Source: Lentzea albida
Lineage (GTDB): Bacteria > Actinomycetota > Actinomycetes > Mycobacteriales > Pseudonocardiaceae
Reading direction: 5' to 3'
Assembly (NCBI RefSeq): GCF_900111005.1
Contig: NZ_FOFV01000007.1
Coordinates: 248,001 to 312,000, forward strand
Length of the DNA stretch: 64,000 nt
The position numbers and the translations under genes were made by a program. Shown one piece after another: positions 1-8,026 of the stretch; the stretch's first letter is position 1, and the number at the start of each line of letters is the position of its first letter. The notes under the pieces are model-generated. The model did not search any database. It saw only the letters and a list, made by a program, of their open reading frames with translations, and was not told where the DNA came from.

Positions 1-13
1 GCGCAGGGGCTGA

Positions 14-100
14 AGTCGGCTCGGTGTGAGCCGGGTGCCGCTCGCGGACCTGTGACGGCTGGAGGCACAGGGAGCCGAGGTCGGCTCGGTGCGAGCCGGG
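14..100. repeat. Imperfect direct repeat, about 21 bp, two copies
   Basis: The stretch at 14-35 (core GTCGGCTCGGTGTGAGCCGG) recurs at 78-100 with one change (GTGTGAG to GTGCGAG). Each copy also holds a short GGCTCggtgNGAGCC inverted repeat, so it could fold into a small hairpin. It lies in apparently non-coding DNA at the left edge of the window; no function is evident. Confidence 0.5.
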
Positions 101-314
101 CAGCCCGGGTCGCGGCGCCTCGCCGGCTGGTGAGCTGCGGGTCGGCGGGCACGCCCCACGCCCCACGCCCCAACAACGCTGCCACCCCCACCCCGCACCG
201 CCTGTCTGCGGCCGAACGGTCGCCTGTGCCGGACCGCCACCACCAGTGGCGTCCCGCACGTGAGACGACTGCTCAGCGACGCGTTGTCGTTACTCGCCAA
301 GGGCCGGCCTGCGC

Positions 315-422
315 GCTAACAACGTTGTCTTCCCTGCCTACGTCCGGCTCAACGTCACCGCACCGGCCAACAACGGCAACACCGCGGCGCGGATCTTCGA
401 GTTCGAGGTCTACGCCGGTTAG
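315..422 (+). pseudogene. Relic of an F5/8 type C (discoidin/CBM32-like) domain C-terminus
   Basis: The frame ending at the TAG at 420-422 encodes about 35 residues that read like the last strand of a discoidin domain: AYVRLNVTAP, then NNGNTAARIFEFEVYAG. Real family members end in very similar VRLxVTxPTxxxNTAARIYEFEVYG strings, usually at the C-terminus of secreted glycosidases. The frame is closed by a TGA at 261-263 and the residues just upstream do not look like the family, so only the tail survives here. Either the gene is a decayed remnant, or one or more frameshifts separate it from sequence to the left of the window. The rest of the first 550 bases shows no other convincing coding signal. 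Confidence 0.5.
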
Positions 423-551
423 CGGATGTGCTCCTGGCCGGGCCGTGCTGCCCGGTCAGGAGCGCTTCTCCCGATCCACATCTGATCGACAAACGGTCGA
501 CCTCCTTGCCCCACAGTGCTTTCGTCACGCACCGAGGGGGAGGATCCAGCC

Positions 552-845
552 ATGCCGTCCCTACGAGCCGGCACGATCATGAAGTGCGCGCACAAGCAGG
601 TCGTCGTTCTCGAGACCGGGTTGAAGGAGGGTGACGAGGAAGCGGCGCGGATCGCCCCGCTCAGCAAGACCACACCGCCCAGCGGACCCGCCGTCGAGTT
701 CAAGGACCGCGTCTACGGCACCTATTGGGTGCTCGTTGGTCAGGTGAGCACGGTGCGGGCCGCGAGCCTGGTCACTGTCTGGGGTGGGCCCGACAAGGTC
801 AACCCCGCCGTGCTGAAGGAGGTCCTGCAGGTGGCCGGCAAGTAG
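552..845 (+). CDS. Small protein of unknown function, 97 aa
   Basis: I do not recognise this protein. It starts MPSLRAGTIMKCAHKQVVVL and ends LKEVLQVAGK; no signal peptide or membrane segment is visible. The ATG at 552 is preferred over an in-frame GTG at 516 because a purine-rich GGGGGAGGA lies just upstream of it. The composition is mixed, with a hydrophobic central part (YGTYWVLVGQV), suggesting a small folded cytosolic domain. Its stop lies 10 bases from the end of the convergent epimerase gene. No regulatory site is obvious. Confidence 0.6.
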   Translation: MPSLRAGTIMKCAHKQVVVLETGLKEGDEEAARIAPLSKTTPPSGPAVEFKDRVYGTYWVLVGQVSTVRAASLVTVWGGPDKVNPAVLKEVLQVAGK

Positions 846-854
846 GACCGGAGC

Positions 855-1922
855 TCAGAGCTTCGCCAGGCGGACCGGCACGGAGCCGCGCGGCTCGGTC
901 CTGAAGCGGTCCCTGCGCAACGCGGGACTGGGCCACGCGGTCCCGTCGGCGATGCCGGCCGCCTGTTCGCGCACGCAGTCCGCACTGGACTTGCGCGGCA
1001 CCCAGCCGAGCTCCTCGCGGGCCCGGGTGGTGTCGATGAGCGGAGACCTGGTGCCCACGTCGAACCACCCCGGTGACATGCGCAGGGCCCGCAGCCGCCA
1101 CAGGACGCCGACCACCGCCTTCACGACGCCCGCGGGGACGGGCAGTCCGCGGGCGCCCACCGCGGAGGCCAGGTCGTCCAGCTCCAGCGTGTCCGCGGCG
1201 ACGTTGAACGGCCCGCGGGCGCGCGAGCGCAGGATCCGCACGATCGCGTCACCGACGTCGTCGGCGTGCACCAGTTGCACCCGCAGCGGGGACGGCAGGG
1301 GCAGCACCGGGATCCGGCCCCGCCGCAGCAGGCCGAACAGCCGCCGGGGCACCAGCGGGTCGAGGAACAGCGCGAGGAAGCTCGCGGACGCGCCGGCCTG
1401 GGCCACCAGCGTCGGGCGGACGAGCGCCACCGCGATCTCCGGGTTCTCCTCGGTGAAGCGCGCGACCTCCGCCTCGGCCTCGCTCTTGCCCTCGCCGTAG
1501 GCGGAGCCGGTGATCCCCGTGGTCGCGGCCTGTTCGTCCACGGTGGACGTCGGTGCGGGAGCGTAGACCGCGATCGACGAAACGTGCACGACGTGCGGGA
1601 CGCCGGCGCGGCGGGCGGCCCTCAGCACGGCGGCGGTGCCCTTGAAGTTCGTGCGGTGCATGCGGGTTCCGTCGCGAACGGGCTGGAACATCCACGCCAG
1701 GTGCACCACGGCGTCGGCGTCGCGCAGGACGTCGTCGAGCACGTCCGGCGCGTCGTCGGAGGCGAGGTCGCAGCTCCGCCACGTCACCGAGTCGTACGGC
1801 GCCACCGTCCCAGGTGGACGGCGGCACAGGCCGACGACCTCGTGTTCGGCCCCGTCCGCCGCCAGGGCGCGGACCAGACCGGTGCCGACGTTGCCGGACG
1901 CGCCGGTGATCACAACCTTCAC
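855..1922 (-). CDS. NAD(P)-dependent epimerase/dehydratase (extended SDR)
   Basis: This is a 355-aa extended short-chain dehydrogenase of the NAD-dependent epimerase/dehydratase family. The N-terminus MKVVITGASGNVGTGLVRAL is the Rossmann GxxGxxG dinucleotide-binding motif, VHLAWMFQPV follows at the usual end of beta-4, and SAYGEGKSEAE supplies the catalytic YxxxK. The C-terminal part (about residues 190-330) should bind the substrate. The start is a GTG at 1922 with an AACGAGG ribosome-binding site. Family members act on nucleotide sugars, steroids or other hydroxy/keto substrates; the substrate cannot be read from the sequence. The next minus-strand gene upstream, a DUF1990 protein, ends 51 bases away, so the two may be co-transcribed. 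Confidence 0.85.
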   Translation of the reverse strand: MKVVITGASGNVGTGLVRALAADGAEHEVVGLCRRPPGTVAPYDSVTWRSCDLASDDAPDVLDDVLRDADAVVHLAWMFQPVRDGTRMHRTNFKGTAAVLRAARRAGVPHVVHVSSIAVYAPAPTSTVDEQAATTGITGSAYGEGKSEAEAEVARFTEENPEIAVALVRPTLVAQAGASASFLALFLDPLVPRRLFGLLRRGRIPVLPLPSPLRVQLVHADDVGDAIVRILRSRARGPFNVAADTLELDDLASAVGARGLPVPAGVVKAVVGVLWRLRALRMSPGWFDVGTRSPLIDTTRAREELGWVPRKSSADCVREQAAGIADGTAWPSPALRRDRFRTEPRGSVPVRLAKL

Positions 1923-1973
1923 CTCGAACCTCGTTCCCGCTCTTCGGACTCCTGTCGCGGGCGTGTACCCGGG

Positions 1974-2708
1974 CTAGGGGCCGGTATGCGCGGGGTCCGG
2001 GTCGCGGGCGCCGTCGAGCACCGCGATCGCCCAGAACGGTTCCCCGCCGGAACCGGCGTCCCGCGGCACCTCGACGACGTCCTCGTCACCCGTGCGCGTG
2101 TCCGTGACCTGCGGTTGCTGCGCCAGTCGGCGGAGGTTCTCGCCGACCGAGGTGTAGAACCGGTGCTGGGCGCGCCTGCCGAAGAAGAACCAGCCGAGCC
2201 GGATGAACGGGTGGGCGCGCGGGTTGACCTGGTTGTAGCTGTTCACCTCGAGCGTGACCACGCCGGACTCGAGGTCCTTGACGACGCGGTAGTCGACCCG
2301 GCCGCGTTCGATGTGCCCCTGCAGCGTCTCGTAGCTCCAGCCCCACGAGTAGCGCACGCCGTCCTCGTCGAACCCGGTCTCGGTGATCCGCACGCCCATG
2401 ACGAACCTGGCCAGCGCGAACCTGCCCACCAGCAGCAGGTCCTTGCCGAGCAGCGGGTCCTCGCGCCGGTAGTGGGCGCGCAGGAGGCCGGCTGGGGTGA
2501 ACGCGTACGCGGCGACCTCCTTGTAGGCGTGCCACCACACCGAGTCCTCCTGCGGGCGGCCCGGCGGATCGGTGCCGAGGACGAACCTGTGGTGGTCGAA
2601 GTGCCACGCCGACCCGCGGATCTCGTCGGGGTCGTAGTTGACGGACCTGGCGCGCAGACCCGTGACGACGTCGTGAACAGGGAGTTTGCTCGCCCGCATG
2701 ATGCGCAT
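1974..2708 (-). CDS. DUF1990-like protein
   Basis: The protein (about 244 aa from the ATG at 2708) carries the hallmark of DUF1990 proteins: a string close to YSWGWSYETLQGHIERGRVDYRV, which matches the family's F-G-x-x-Y-x-T-L-x-G-H-x-E-x-G-E signature, followed by a stretch ending in ARHPxxRLG-like residues (RAHPFIRLGWFFFGRR). No biochemical role is established for the family that I know of. The reading frame stays open upstream to about 2873, but the upstream residues are low in hydrophobicity and unlike the family, so the start is uncertain; 2708 or the Met four codons later are both possible. It lies upstream of the epimerase gene on the same strand. Confidence 0.7.
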   Translation of the reverse strand: MRIMRASKLPVHDVVTGLRARSVNYDPDEIRGSAWHFDHHRFVLGTDPPGRPQEDSVWWHAYKEVAAYAFTPAGLLRAHYRREDPLLGKDLLLVGRFALARFVMGVRITETGFDEDGVRYSWGWSYETLQGHIERGRVDYRVVKDLESGVVTLEVNSYNQVNPRAHPFIRLGWFFFGRRAQHRFYTSVGENLRRLAQQPQVTDTRTGDEDVVEVPRDAGSGGEPFWAIAVLDGARDPDPAHTGP

Positions 2709-2891
2709 CCAGGCCGAGTACCCGCTGTGCGCCGAATGATCCTGGACCCGCGAAATAGGCATGTTGTGCCGATGCGGCCCGGCGGGGACCGGGTCGATGA
2801 TCAAGCCGCGGAACGCATCCCCCGCCGTGCTGCGCGGTGACGGCCCTGCGTGTCCGCTCCGATCACGTCGCACAGGGAGTTGGGATCACGC

Positions 2892-3566
2892 ATGTCCACT
2901 GCAGTCGTGTCGCGGACCGCCGGAAAGCGCTGGTGGTGGTTCCTGTGGGGACTGCTCGCCCTGGGCGCCCTCGCCACCGCCGCCGTCTTCGTGCCCCCGT
3001 ACCTCGTCGGGGGCACGACCGTGCCGGGCCTCGACCGGATCACGCCGGGCTACTACACGAGCCTCGTGATCCACGCCGTGCCCGCGGGCATCGCGCTCGT
3101 CACCGGTCCGTGGCAGTTCATCCCGAGGCTGCGGACGCGCTACCCGCGTCTGCACCGGGTGACGGGCCGCGTGTACCTGGTCGCGGTCGTCGTCGCCTCG
3201 CTCGCCGCCGTGTACTCGTCGGCGGTCACGAAGAGCGGGTTCGCGTTGCAGGTCGCCTTCTTCGTGCTGATCGTGGCCTGGCTCCACACGGCCGCGAAGG
3301 CGTACACCTCGATCCGGCGGCGTGAGGTGCGGATGCACCGGATCTGGATGATCCGCAACTACGCGCTGACGTTCGCCGCCGTGACGTTGCGGCTCTACCA
3401 GCTGCCGCTGATCGCGCTGATGAACTCGGTGACGTGGCTCGAGTACCGGGAGGTGTACACCACGAGCGCGTGGCTTTCCCTGCTCGGCAACGTGCTGGTC
3501 GCCGAGTACTTCATCGTCCACCGGTTCCTCGAGGGCCGGCGGGAGGCACCGGCGAGCACCGCGTGA
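2892..3566 (+). CDS. DUF2306 integral membrane protein
   Basis: This is a 224-aa polytopic membrane protein. Hydrophobic stretches suggest six helices: about residues 12-36, 58-75, 95-115, 120-138, 155-180 and 195-212. PWQFIPRLRTRYPRLHRVTGRVYL is interrupted by the family's conserved HR-x-x-GR, and RRREVRMHRIWMIRNYALT contains the MHRxWMxR motif typical of DUF2306. The function is unknown; members are often annotated as predicted membrane proteins. ATG at 2892 has GGGAG about 13 bases upstream; an earlier in-frame GTG at 2850 is possible. The LAL regulator gene begins 17 bases downstream, so the two may form one transcript. Confidence 0.8.
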   Translation: MSTAVVSRTAGKRWWWFLWGLLALGALATAAVFVPPYLVGGTTVPGLDRITPGYYTSLVIHAVPAGIALVTGPWQFIPRLRTRYPRLHRVTGRVYLVAVVVASLAAVYSSAVTKSGFALQVAFFVLIVAWLHTAAKAYTSIRRREVRMHRIWMIRNYALTFAAVTLRLYQLPLIALMNSVTWLEYREVYTTSAWLSLLGNVLVAEYFIVHRFLEGRREAPASTA

Positions 3567-3582
3567 CGCCTCGACCGTCAGA

Positions 3583-6213
3583 ATGAACGGCGTGGCGATG
3601 ATCGGCCGGGCCGGCGAGACGCGTCGTGTCGGCGAACTCGTCGGCCACGCGCGCCAGAGCCGTGGTGGTGCGCTCGTGCTCACCGGTGAGGCGGGCATCG
3701 GCAAGAGCGCGTTGCTGGAGCACGCGGTGGGCGCGGCCTCCGGCTTCGAGGTGCTGCGGGCGACCGGGTCGGAGTTCGAGCAGGAGCTGCCGTACTCCGC
3801 GTTGCACCAGCTGTGCGTGCCGGTCCTCGGCCACCTCGACGCGCTGCCCGCACCGCGCCGGGAGGCGTTGCGGATCGCGTTCGGCCTGGCGGGCGGGACA
3901 CCGCGGCCGTTCCAGGTCGGTCTGGCGGTGCTCGACCTGCTCACGTCGGTGCGGCGGCCGGTCCTGTGCGTGGTCGACGACGCGCAGTGGCTCGACGCGG
4001 CCTCGTCGCAGGCGATGGCGTTCCTCGCCCGCCGGGCAGGAGCGGACGCCGTGGCCGTGCTCCTCGCCGTGCGCACGCCGTCCACGGTGGACGCGCTGAG
4101 TTCGTTGCCGCGGCTGCACGTCGGCGGGCTGGGCGACCGGGACGCGAAGGCCCTGCTGGCCGCGCGGCACCCGTTCCCCCTCGACGACCGGGTCCGCGAC
4201 CGGCTCGTGGCCGAGGCGAACGGCAACCCGCTCGCGCTGCTCGAACTGCCGCTCGCGGGCGGCTTCGCCGTGCCGGACTCGGTGCCGTCCCGGGTCGAGG
4301 AGGGGTTCCGCGCCCGGCTGGCCGGGCTCCCGGACGACGCCCGGCTGCTGCTGACCATCGCGAGCGCCGACCCCACCGGTGATCCCGGCCTGCTGTGGCC
4401 CGCCGCCGAGGCGCTGGGCGTCGGCGGGGCCGTGGACGACGCCGCCGGGCTCGCCGAGTTCGGCGCGCGGATCCGCTTCTGCCACCCGCTCGCGCGCTCG
4501 GCCGTCTACCGCGCGGCGTCCGGCGGCGAACGCCGTGCGGTGCACGCGGCTCTGGCCGACGCCACCGACGCGCTCACCGCGCCGGACCGGCGGGCGTGGC
4601 ACCGCGCGCAGGCCTGCGCCGGGCCGGACGACACCGTCGCCGCGGACCTGGAGCAGTGCGCGGCACGGGCCCGGTCACGGGGAGGCGTCGCGGCGGCGGC
4701 AGCGTTCCTCGACCGCGCGGTCGCCCTGACGCTGGACGGACGCCGTCGCGCCGAACGCGCACTGGCCGCGGCGGAAGCATGCGTCGAGGCGGGTGCGGTC
4801 GACCGCGCTGCGGACCTCCTCGCGACCGTCGAGACCGCGTTGCTGGACGGGCCCCGGCACGCTCGCGCCGACCTGCTGCGGGCCCGGATCGCCTTCTCCC
4901 GCCCCGGTGACGACAGCGGTCCGGTGTGGACGGTGAGGGCGGCGCGACGGCTCGTCGTGACGGCACCCGGCCAGGCGAGGGAGTGCTTCCTCGACGCCAT
5001 CGAGACGAGCTTCGTCGTCGGACGTGCCGGTGGCGTGGTCGAGGAGGTCCTGGCGTCGGCCCGTGCACTGGCACCGGAACCGGGCACGCCGGACCTGCTG
5101 TCCGCGCTGATCACGTGGGCGTCGGACGGGTACCGCGCGGCGGTGCCGGTGCTGCGCGCCGTGCTGCACTCCGACAGTGGTGCCCTGTGGAGCAGGCGGC
5201 CGGCGCTGGCATCGATGATCGGCACGGAACTCTGGGACCTCGACACCCAGTTCGCCATCGCCGAGTGGCTGCTGAAGGCGGGCCGCGAGTCGGGTTCGCC
5301 GCTGCTGCTCAGACTCGCCTTCGCGCAGAAGGCGACCGGCGCGGTGTTGTGCGGCGACATGGCGGAGGCGCTGGCCGCGACAGCCGAGGAGGAAGCCGTC
5401 GCCGACGCGGTGGGCGAACCCCCGTTGCGGCACCACCGCCTCCTGCTCGCGGCGATGAGCGGCCGCCGCGAGGAGACCGCGGAGCTCCTGCGGGGCTTCG
5501 GCGGAACGGGTCACGTGGCGAGCCTGCACTGGAACGCGGCGCTGCTGCACAACGGCGTGGGCGACCACGAGGCCGCCCTGACCGCGGCCAGGGCGGCGAC
5601 CGGCCACGGCGACCTCTTCCTCACGGGCGTGGCCCTGCCCGAGCTGGTCGAGGCGGCGGTCCGCTGCGACCGGCCCGGGGAGGCGGCGCAGGCCCTGGAG
5701 GCGCTCACCGAACGCACGCAGGCCACCGGCACCGCTCTCGGCCGCGGGGTCACCGCCTACTCCCGAGGCCTCGTGACGGGCGCCGAGGACGACTACAGGG
5801 AGGCCGTCGAGTCGCTCGCGGACAGCCCGCTGCGCCCGTACCGGGGCCGCGCGCACCTGCTCTACGGCTCCTGGCTGCGTCGCGAGGGACGCGAGGAATG
5901 CGTGCGCGAACTCCGCACGGCCCACGACCTGCTGTCGACCTCCGGCGCTGACGCGTTCGCCGCACGCGCGGCCGCGGAACTCCGCCTGGCCGGGCACGGC
6001 GTCGCGCACCGGCCAGTGCAGGCCCACGACACCCTGACGCGGCAACAGGTGGCCGTCGCCCTGCTGGTCGCGTCGGGGGCGACGTCGAACGAGGTCGCGA
6101 GCCAGCTGTTCGTGAGCAAGCGGACGGTCGACGCGCACCTGCGGGCGATCTTCGCCAAGCTCGGGGTGACATCGCGACGGCAGTTGAAGGACCACCCGGG
6201 GCTCGCGCCGTAG
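3583..6213 (+). CDS. LAL-family LuxR transcriptional regulator with N-terminal AAA ATPase
   Basis: The 876-aa protein has the build of large ATP-binding LuxR (LAL/MalT-like) regulators. Walker A (GEAGIGKS) is at about residues 35-42 and Walker B (LCVVDDAQWLD) near 130. A long helical TPR-like middle region follows, then a C-terminal LuxR-type helix-turn-helix at about 820-870 (TSNEVASQLFVSKRTVDAHL). Such proteins bind ATP and an inducer and activate transcription, often of sugar or secondary-metabolite genes. The ATG at 3583 is 17 bases after the DUF2306 gene; a second in-frame ATG at 3598 is equally plausible since neither has a strong ribosome-binding site. A strong hairpin at the stop codon separates it from the SDR gene that follows. 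Confidence 0.9.
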   Translation: MNGVAMIGRAGETRRVGELVGHARQSRGGALVLTGEAGIGKSALLEHAVGAASGFEVLRATGSEFEQELPYSALHQLCVPVLGHLDALPAPRREALRIAFGLAGGTPRPFQVGLAVLDLLTSVRRPVLCVVDDAQWLDAASSQAMAFLARRAGADAVAVLLAVRTPSTVDALSSLPRLHVGGLGDRDAKALLAARHPFPLDDRVRDRLVAEANGNPLALLELPLAGGFAVPDSVPSRVEEGFRARLAGLPDDARLLLTIASADPTGDPGLLWPAAEALGVGGAVDDAAGLAEFGARIRFCHPLARSAVYRAASGGERRAVHAALADATDALTAPDRRAWHRAQACAGPDDTVAADLEQCAARARSRGGVAAAAAFLDRAVALTLDGRRRAERALAAAEACVEAGAVDRAADLLATVETALLDGPRHARADLLRARIAFSRPGDDSGPVWTVRAARRLVVTAPGQARECFLDAIETSFVVGRAGGVVEEVLASARALAPEPGTPDLLSALITWASDGYRAAVPVLRAVLHSDSGALWSRRPALASMIGTELWDLDTQFAIAEWLLKAGRESGSPLLLRLAFAQKATGAVLCGDMAEALAATAEEEAVADAVGEPPLRHHRLLLAAMSGRREETAELLRGFGGTGHVASLHWNAALLHNGVGDHEAALTAARAATGHGDLFLTGVALPELVEAAVRCDRPGEAAQALEALTERTQATGTALGRGVTAYSRGLVTGAEDDYREAVESLADSPLRPYRGRAHLLYGSWLRREGREECVRELRTAHDLLSTSGADAFAARAAAELRLAGHGVAHRPVQAHDTLTRQQVAVALLVASGATSNEVASQLFVSKRTVDAHLRAIFAKLGVTSRRQLKDHPGLAP

Positions 6214-6241
6214 CGAGCCATGCGTTGCCCGCATGGCTCGC
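6213..6241 (+). terminator. Hairpin at the end of the LAL gene
   Basis: GCGAGCCATGCG and its exact reverse complement CGCATGGCTCGC form a perfect 12-bp stem with a 5-base loop, starting at the last base of the TAG stop. There is no U-tract, as usual in high-GC actinomycetes. It probably ends LAL transcription before the SDR gene, implying a separate SDR promoter between 6242 and 6292. Confidence 0.7.
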
Positions 6242-6292
6242 CTGCGAAACCATCGCTGGTGCTCATGCCCCGGCGTTCCTAGCGTGGAACGC

Positions 6293-7108
6293 ATGTCCAC
6301 ATGGTTCATCACAGGAGCGTCCAGGGGGATCGGCCGCGAGCTCGTCGAGCAGGTCCTCGAACGGGGGCACCGCGTCGCCGCCACGGCACGCGACCCCCGC
6401 CGTCTCGACGACCTGGCGGAGCGGTACGGCGACCGGTTGTGGCGCCGCGCTCTCGACGTCACGGACACCGCACAGCTCGAGCAGGTGCTCGGCGAGGCGT
6501 TCGCCGACCACGAGCGGGTCGACGTGGTGGTGTCTAACGCGGGCAGCGGGGTGTTCGGCGCGGCCGAGGACCTCAGCGACCGTCAGGTCGAGGACTCCAT
6601 CGCCACCAACCTCACCGCGTCGATCCAGGTCGCACGCCGGGCCGTGCCGCTGCTGCGCGCGCAGGGCGGTGGGGTGCTCGTGCAGGTGTCGAGCATGGGC
6701 GGGCACATCACGTTCCCCGGCTTCGCGATCTACCACGCCACCAAGTGGGGTGTGGAGGGCTACTTCGAGGCGCTGGCCACCGAGGTCGCGCCGTTCGGCA
6801 TCAGCACGGTGCTGGTCGAGCCCGGGATGGTCCGCACGAGTTTCTACGAGTCCGCGCAGCGCGTGCCGGTCAGCGAGCCCTACCGCGGCGGTCCCGCGGA
6901 CACGTCACCGCCGCCGGTCGAGTCCATGCCGGGCAGTCAGTCAGGCGTCGCGAACGCGGTGATAAATGCCGCGCTCTCCGACGCACCACCGTTGCGGTTG
7001 CTGCTCAACTCCGACGCCTACGACCTGGTGACGGGCGCGGTGCGGGAGCGGCTGGCCGCGTTCGAGGCGCAGAAGGTGTCGGCGCACGCCGCGGACCACG
7101 AGGTCTGA
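6293..7108 (+). CDS. SDR-family oxidoreductase
   Basis: This is a classical short-chain dehydrogenase/reductase of 271 aa. TGASRGIGRELV near the N-terminus is the TGxxxGxG nucleotide-binding motif, NAGSG is the structural NxAG motif, VSSMGG supplies the catalytic Ser, and YHATKWG is the YxxxK active site. The Arg in AATARDPRRL suggests NADP preference. The substrate is unknown. ATG at 6293 is chosen because the motif follows directly; the preceding bases (CCTAGCGTGGAACGC) hold a -10-like TAGCGT very close to the start, so the transcript may have little or no leader. A LysR regulator follows after 15 bases and is probably co-transcribed. Confidence 0.9.
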   Translation: MSTWFITGASRGIGRELVEQVLERGHRVAATARDPRRLDDLAERYGDRLWRRALDVTDTAQLEQVLGEAFADHERVDVVVSNAGSGVFGAAEDLSDRQVEDSIATNLTASIQVARRAVPLLRAQGGGVLVQVSSMGGHITFPGFAIYHATKWGVEGYFEALATEVAPFGISTVLVEPGMVRTSFYESAQRVPVSEPYRGGPADTSPPPVESMPGSQSGVANAVINAALSDAPPLRLLLNSDAYDLVTGAVRERLAAFEAQKVSAHAADHEV

Positions 7109-7123
7109 CGCGATACTGGCCGC

Positions 7124-8026
7124 ATGGCGGAGATGACCTTGACCGGGTTGCGCGTCGTCGTCGAGGTCGCGCGGCGGGGATCGTTCACCGCGGCCGCCGA
7201 CGCGCTCGGGTACACGCAGTCCGCGATCTCCCGCCAGGTCGGCGCGATGGAGGCGGCGGTGGGCAGCCCGCTGTTCGAGCGGTGGGCGCGCGGGGTCCGG
7301 CCGACGACGGCGTGCGAGGCGCTTCTCGGGCACGCCAGGCAGGTCGTCTCGCACGTGGAGGCCGCCGAGCTGGAGATCGCGGGGCTGCGCGACCGGATCG
7401 CGGGCCGGCTGGCGGTGGGCGCCTATCCGACGGCGGCGGCGAGCCTGGTGCCGCAGGCGATCGCGCGGGTGAAGGAGAAGCATCCCGCGTTGACCGTCCG
7501 GCTCGGGGAGGCCGGCAGCCCTGTGGTGCTGCGACGGCTGCGGGCCGGGCGGGTCGAGGTCGGCGTGATCGCGGTCGGCGACGGTCTGCCCGACTACGAC
7601 CTGGCGGGGTTGCGCACCGAGTCCGTGCCCGTCGCGCGGGGTCTCGGTGTCGCGGTGGCGGACGGGCACCCGTTCGCCGGTCAGGCCGAGGTCGACGTGC
7701 GCGACCTCGCGGGCCAGGTGTGGGTCGTGGGCACGGGCGGGGAGGGCGACCCGCAGTTCGGTGCGTGGCCGACCCTGTCCTCGCCCGTCATCGGGCACGA
7801 GGCCAGGACCTGGCAGACCCGGCTCGGCCTCGTGGCCGCCGGGCTCGGTGTGTCCGTCCTGCCCGGACTGGCCGCGGACGTGGTCCCGCGCGGCGTCACG
7901 TGGGTCCCCGTCCGCGACGACGGTCTGGCCGAACGGCGCCGGACCGTCGTCGTCACCGGGCAGGAGCGCTCCCCCGCCGCCGAGGCGTTCGTGCGGGCGT
8001 TGCGCTCAGGTCCGGACGGCGCGTGA
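7124..8026 (+). CDS. LysR-family transcriptional regulator
   Basis: A 300-aa LysR-type regulator. The N-terminal winged helix-turn-helix (about residues 5-62: GSFTAAADALGYTQSAISRQ, then VGAMEAAVGSPLFER) is textbook, and the remainder fits the periplasmic-binding-protein-like effector domain (about 90-290). LysR proteins usually regulate a neighbouring gene; here the likely target is the SDR gene 15 bases upstream on the same strand, or an unlinked set. Its 3' end overlaps the end of the convergent permease gene by 21 bases, with no terminator between them. Confidence 0.9.
   Translation: MAEMTLTGLRVVVEVARRGSFTAAADALGYTQSAISRQVGAMEAAVGSPLFERWARGVRPTTACEALLGHARQVVSHVEAAELEIAGLRDRIAGRLAVGAYPTAAASLVPQAIARVKEKHPALTVRLGEAGSPVVLRRLRAGRVEVGVIAVGDGLPDYDLAGLRTESVPVARGLGVAVADGHPFAGQAEVDVRDLAGQVWVVGTGGEGDPQFGAWPTLSSPVIGHEARTWQTRLGLVAAGLGVSVLPGLAADVVPRGVTWVPVRDDGLAERRRTVVVTGQERSPAAEAFVRALRSGPDGA

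Noticed and set aside
52-582. A 176-codon plus-strand frame at the left edge
   Set aside because: Low-complexity Arg/Ser/Pro composition and no family resemblance; the discoidin-like frame in the same DNA is more convincing.
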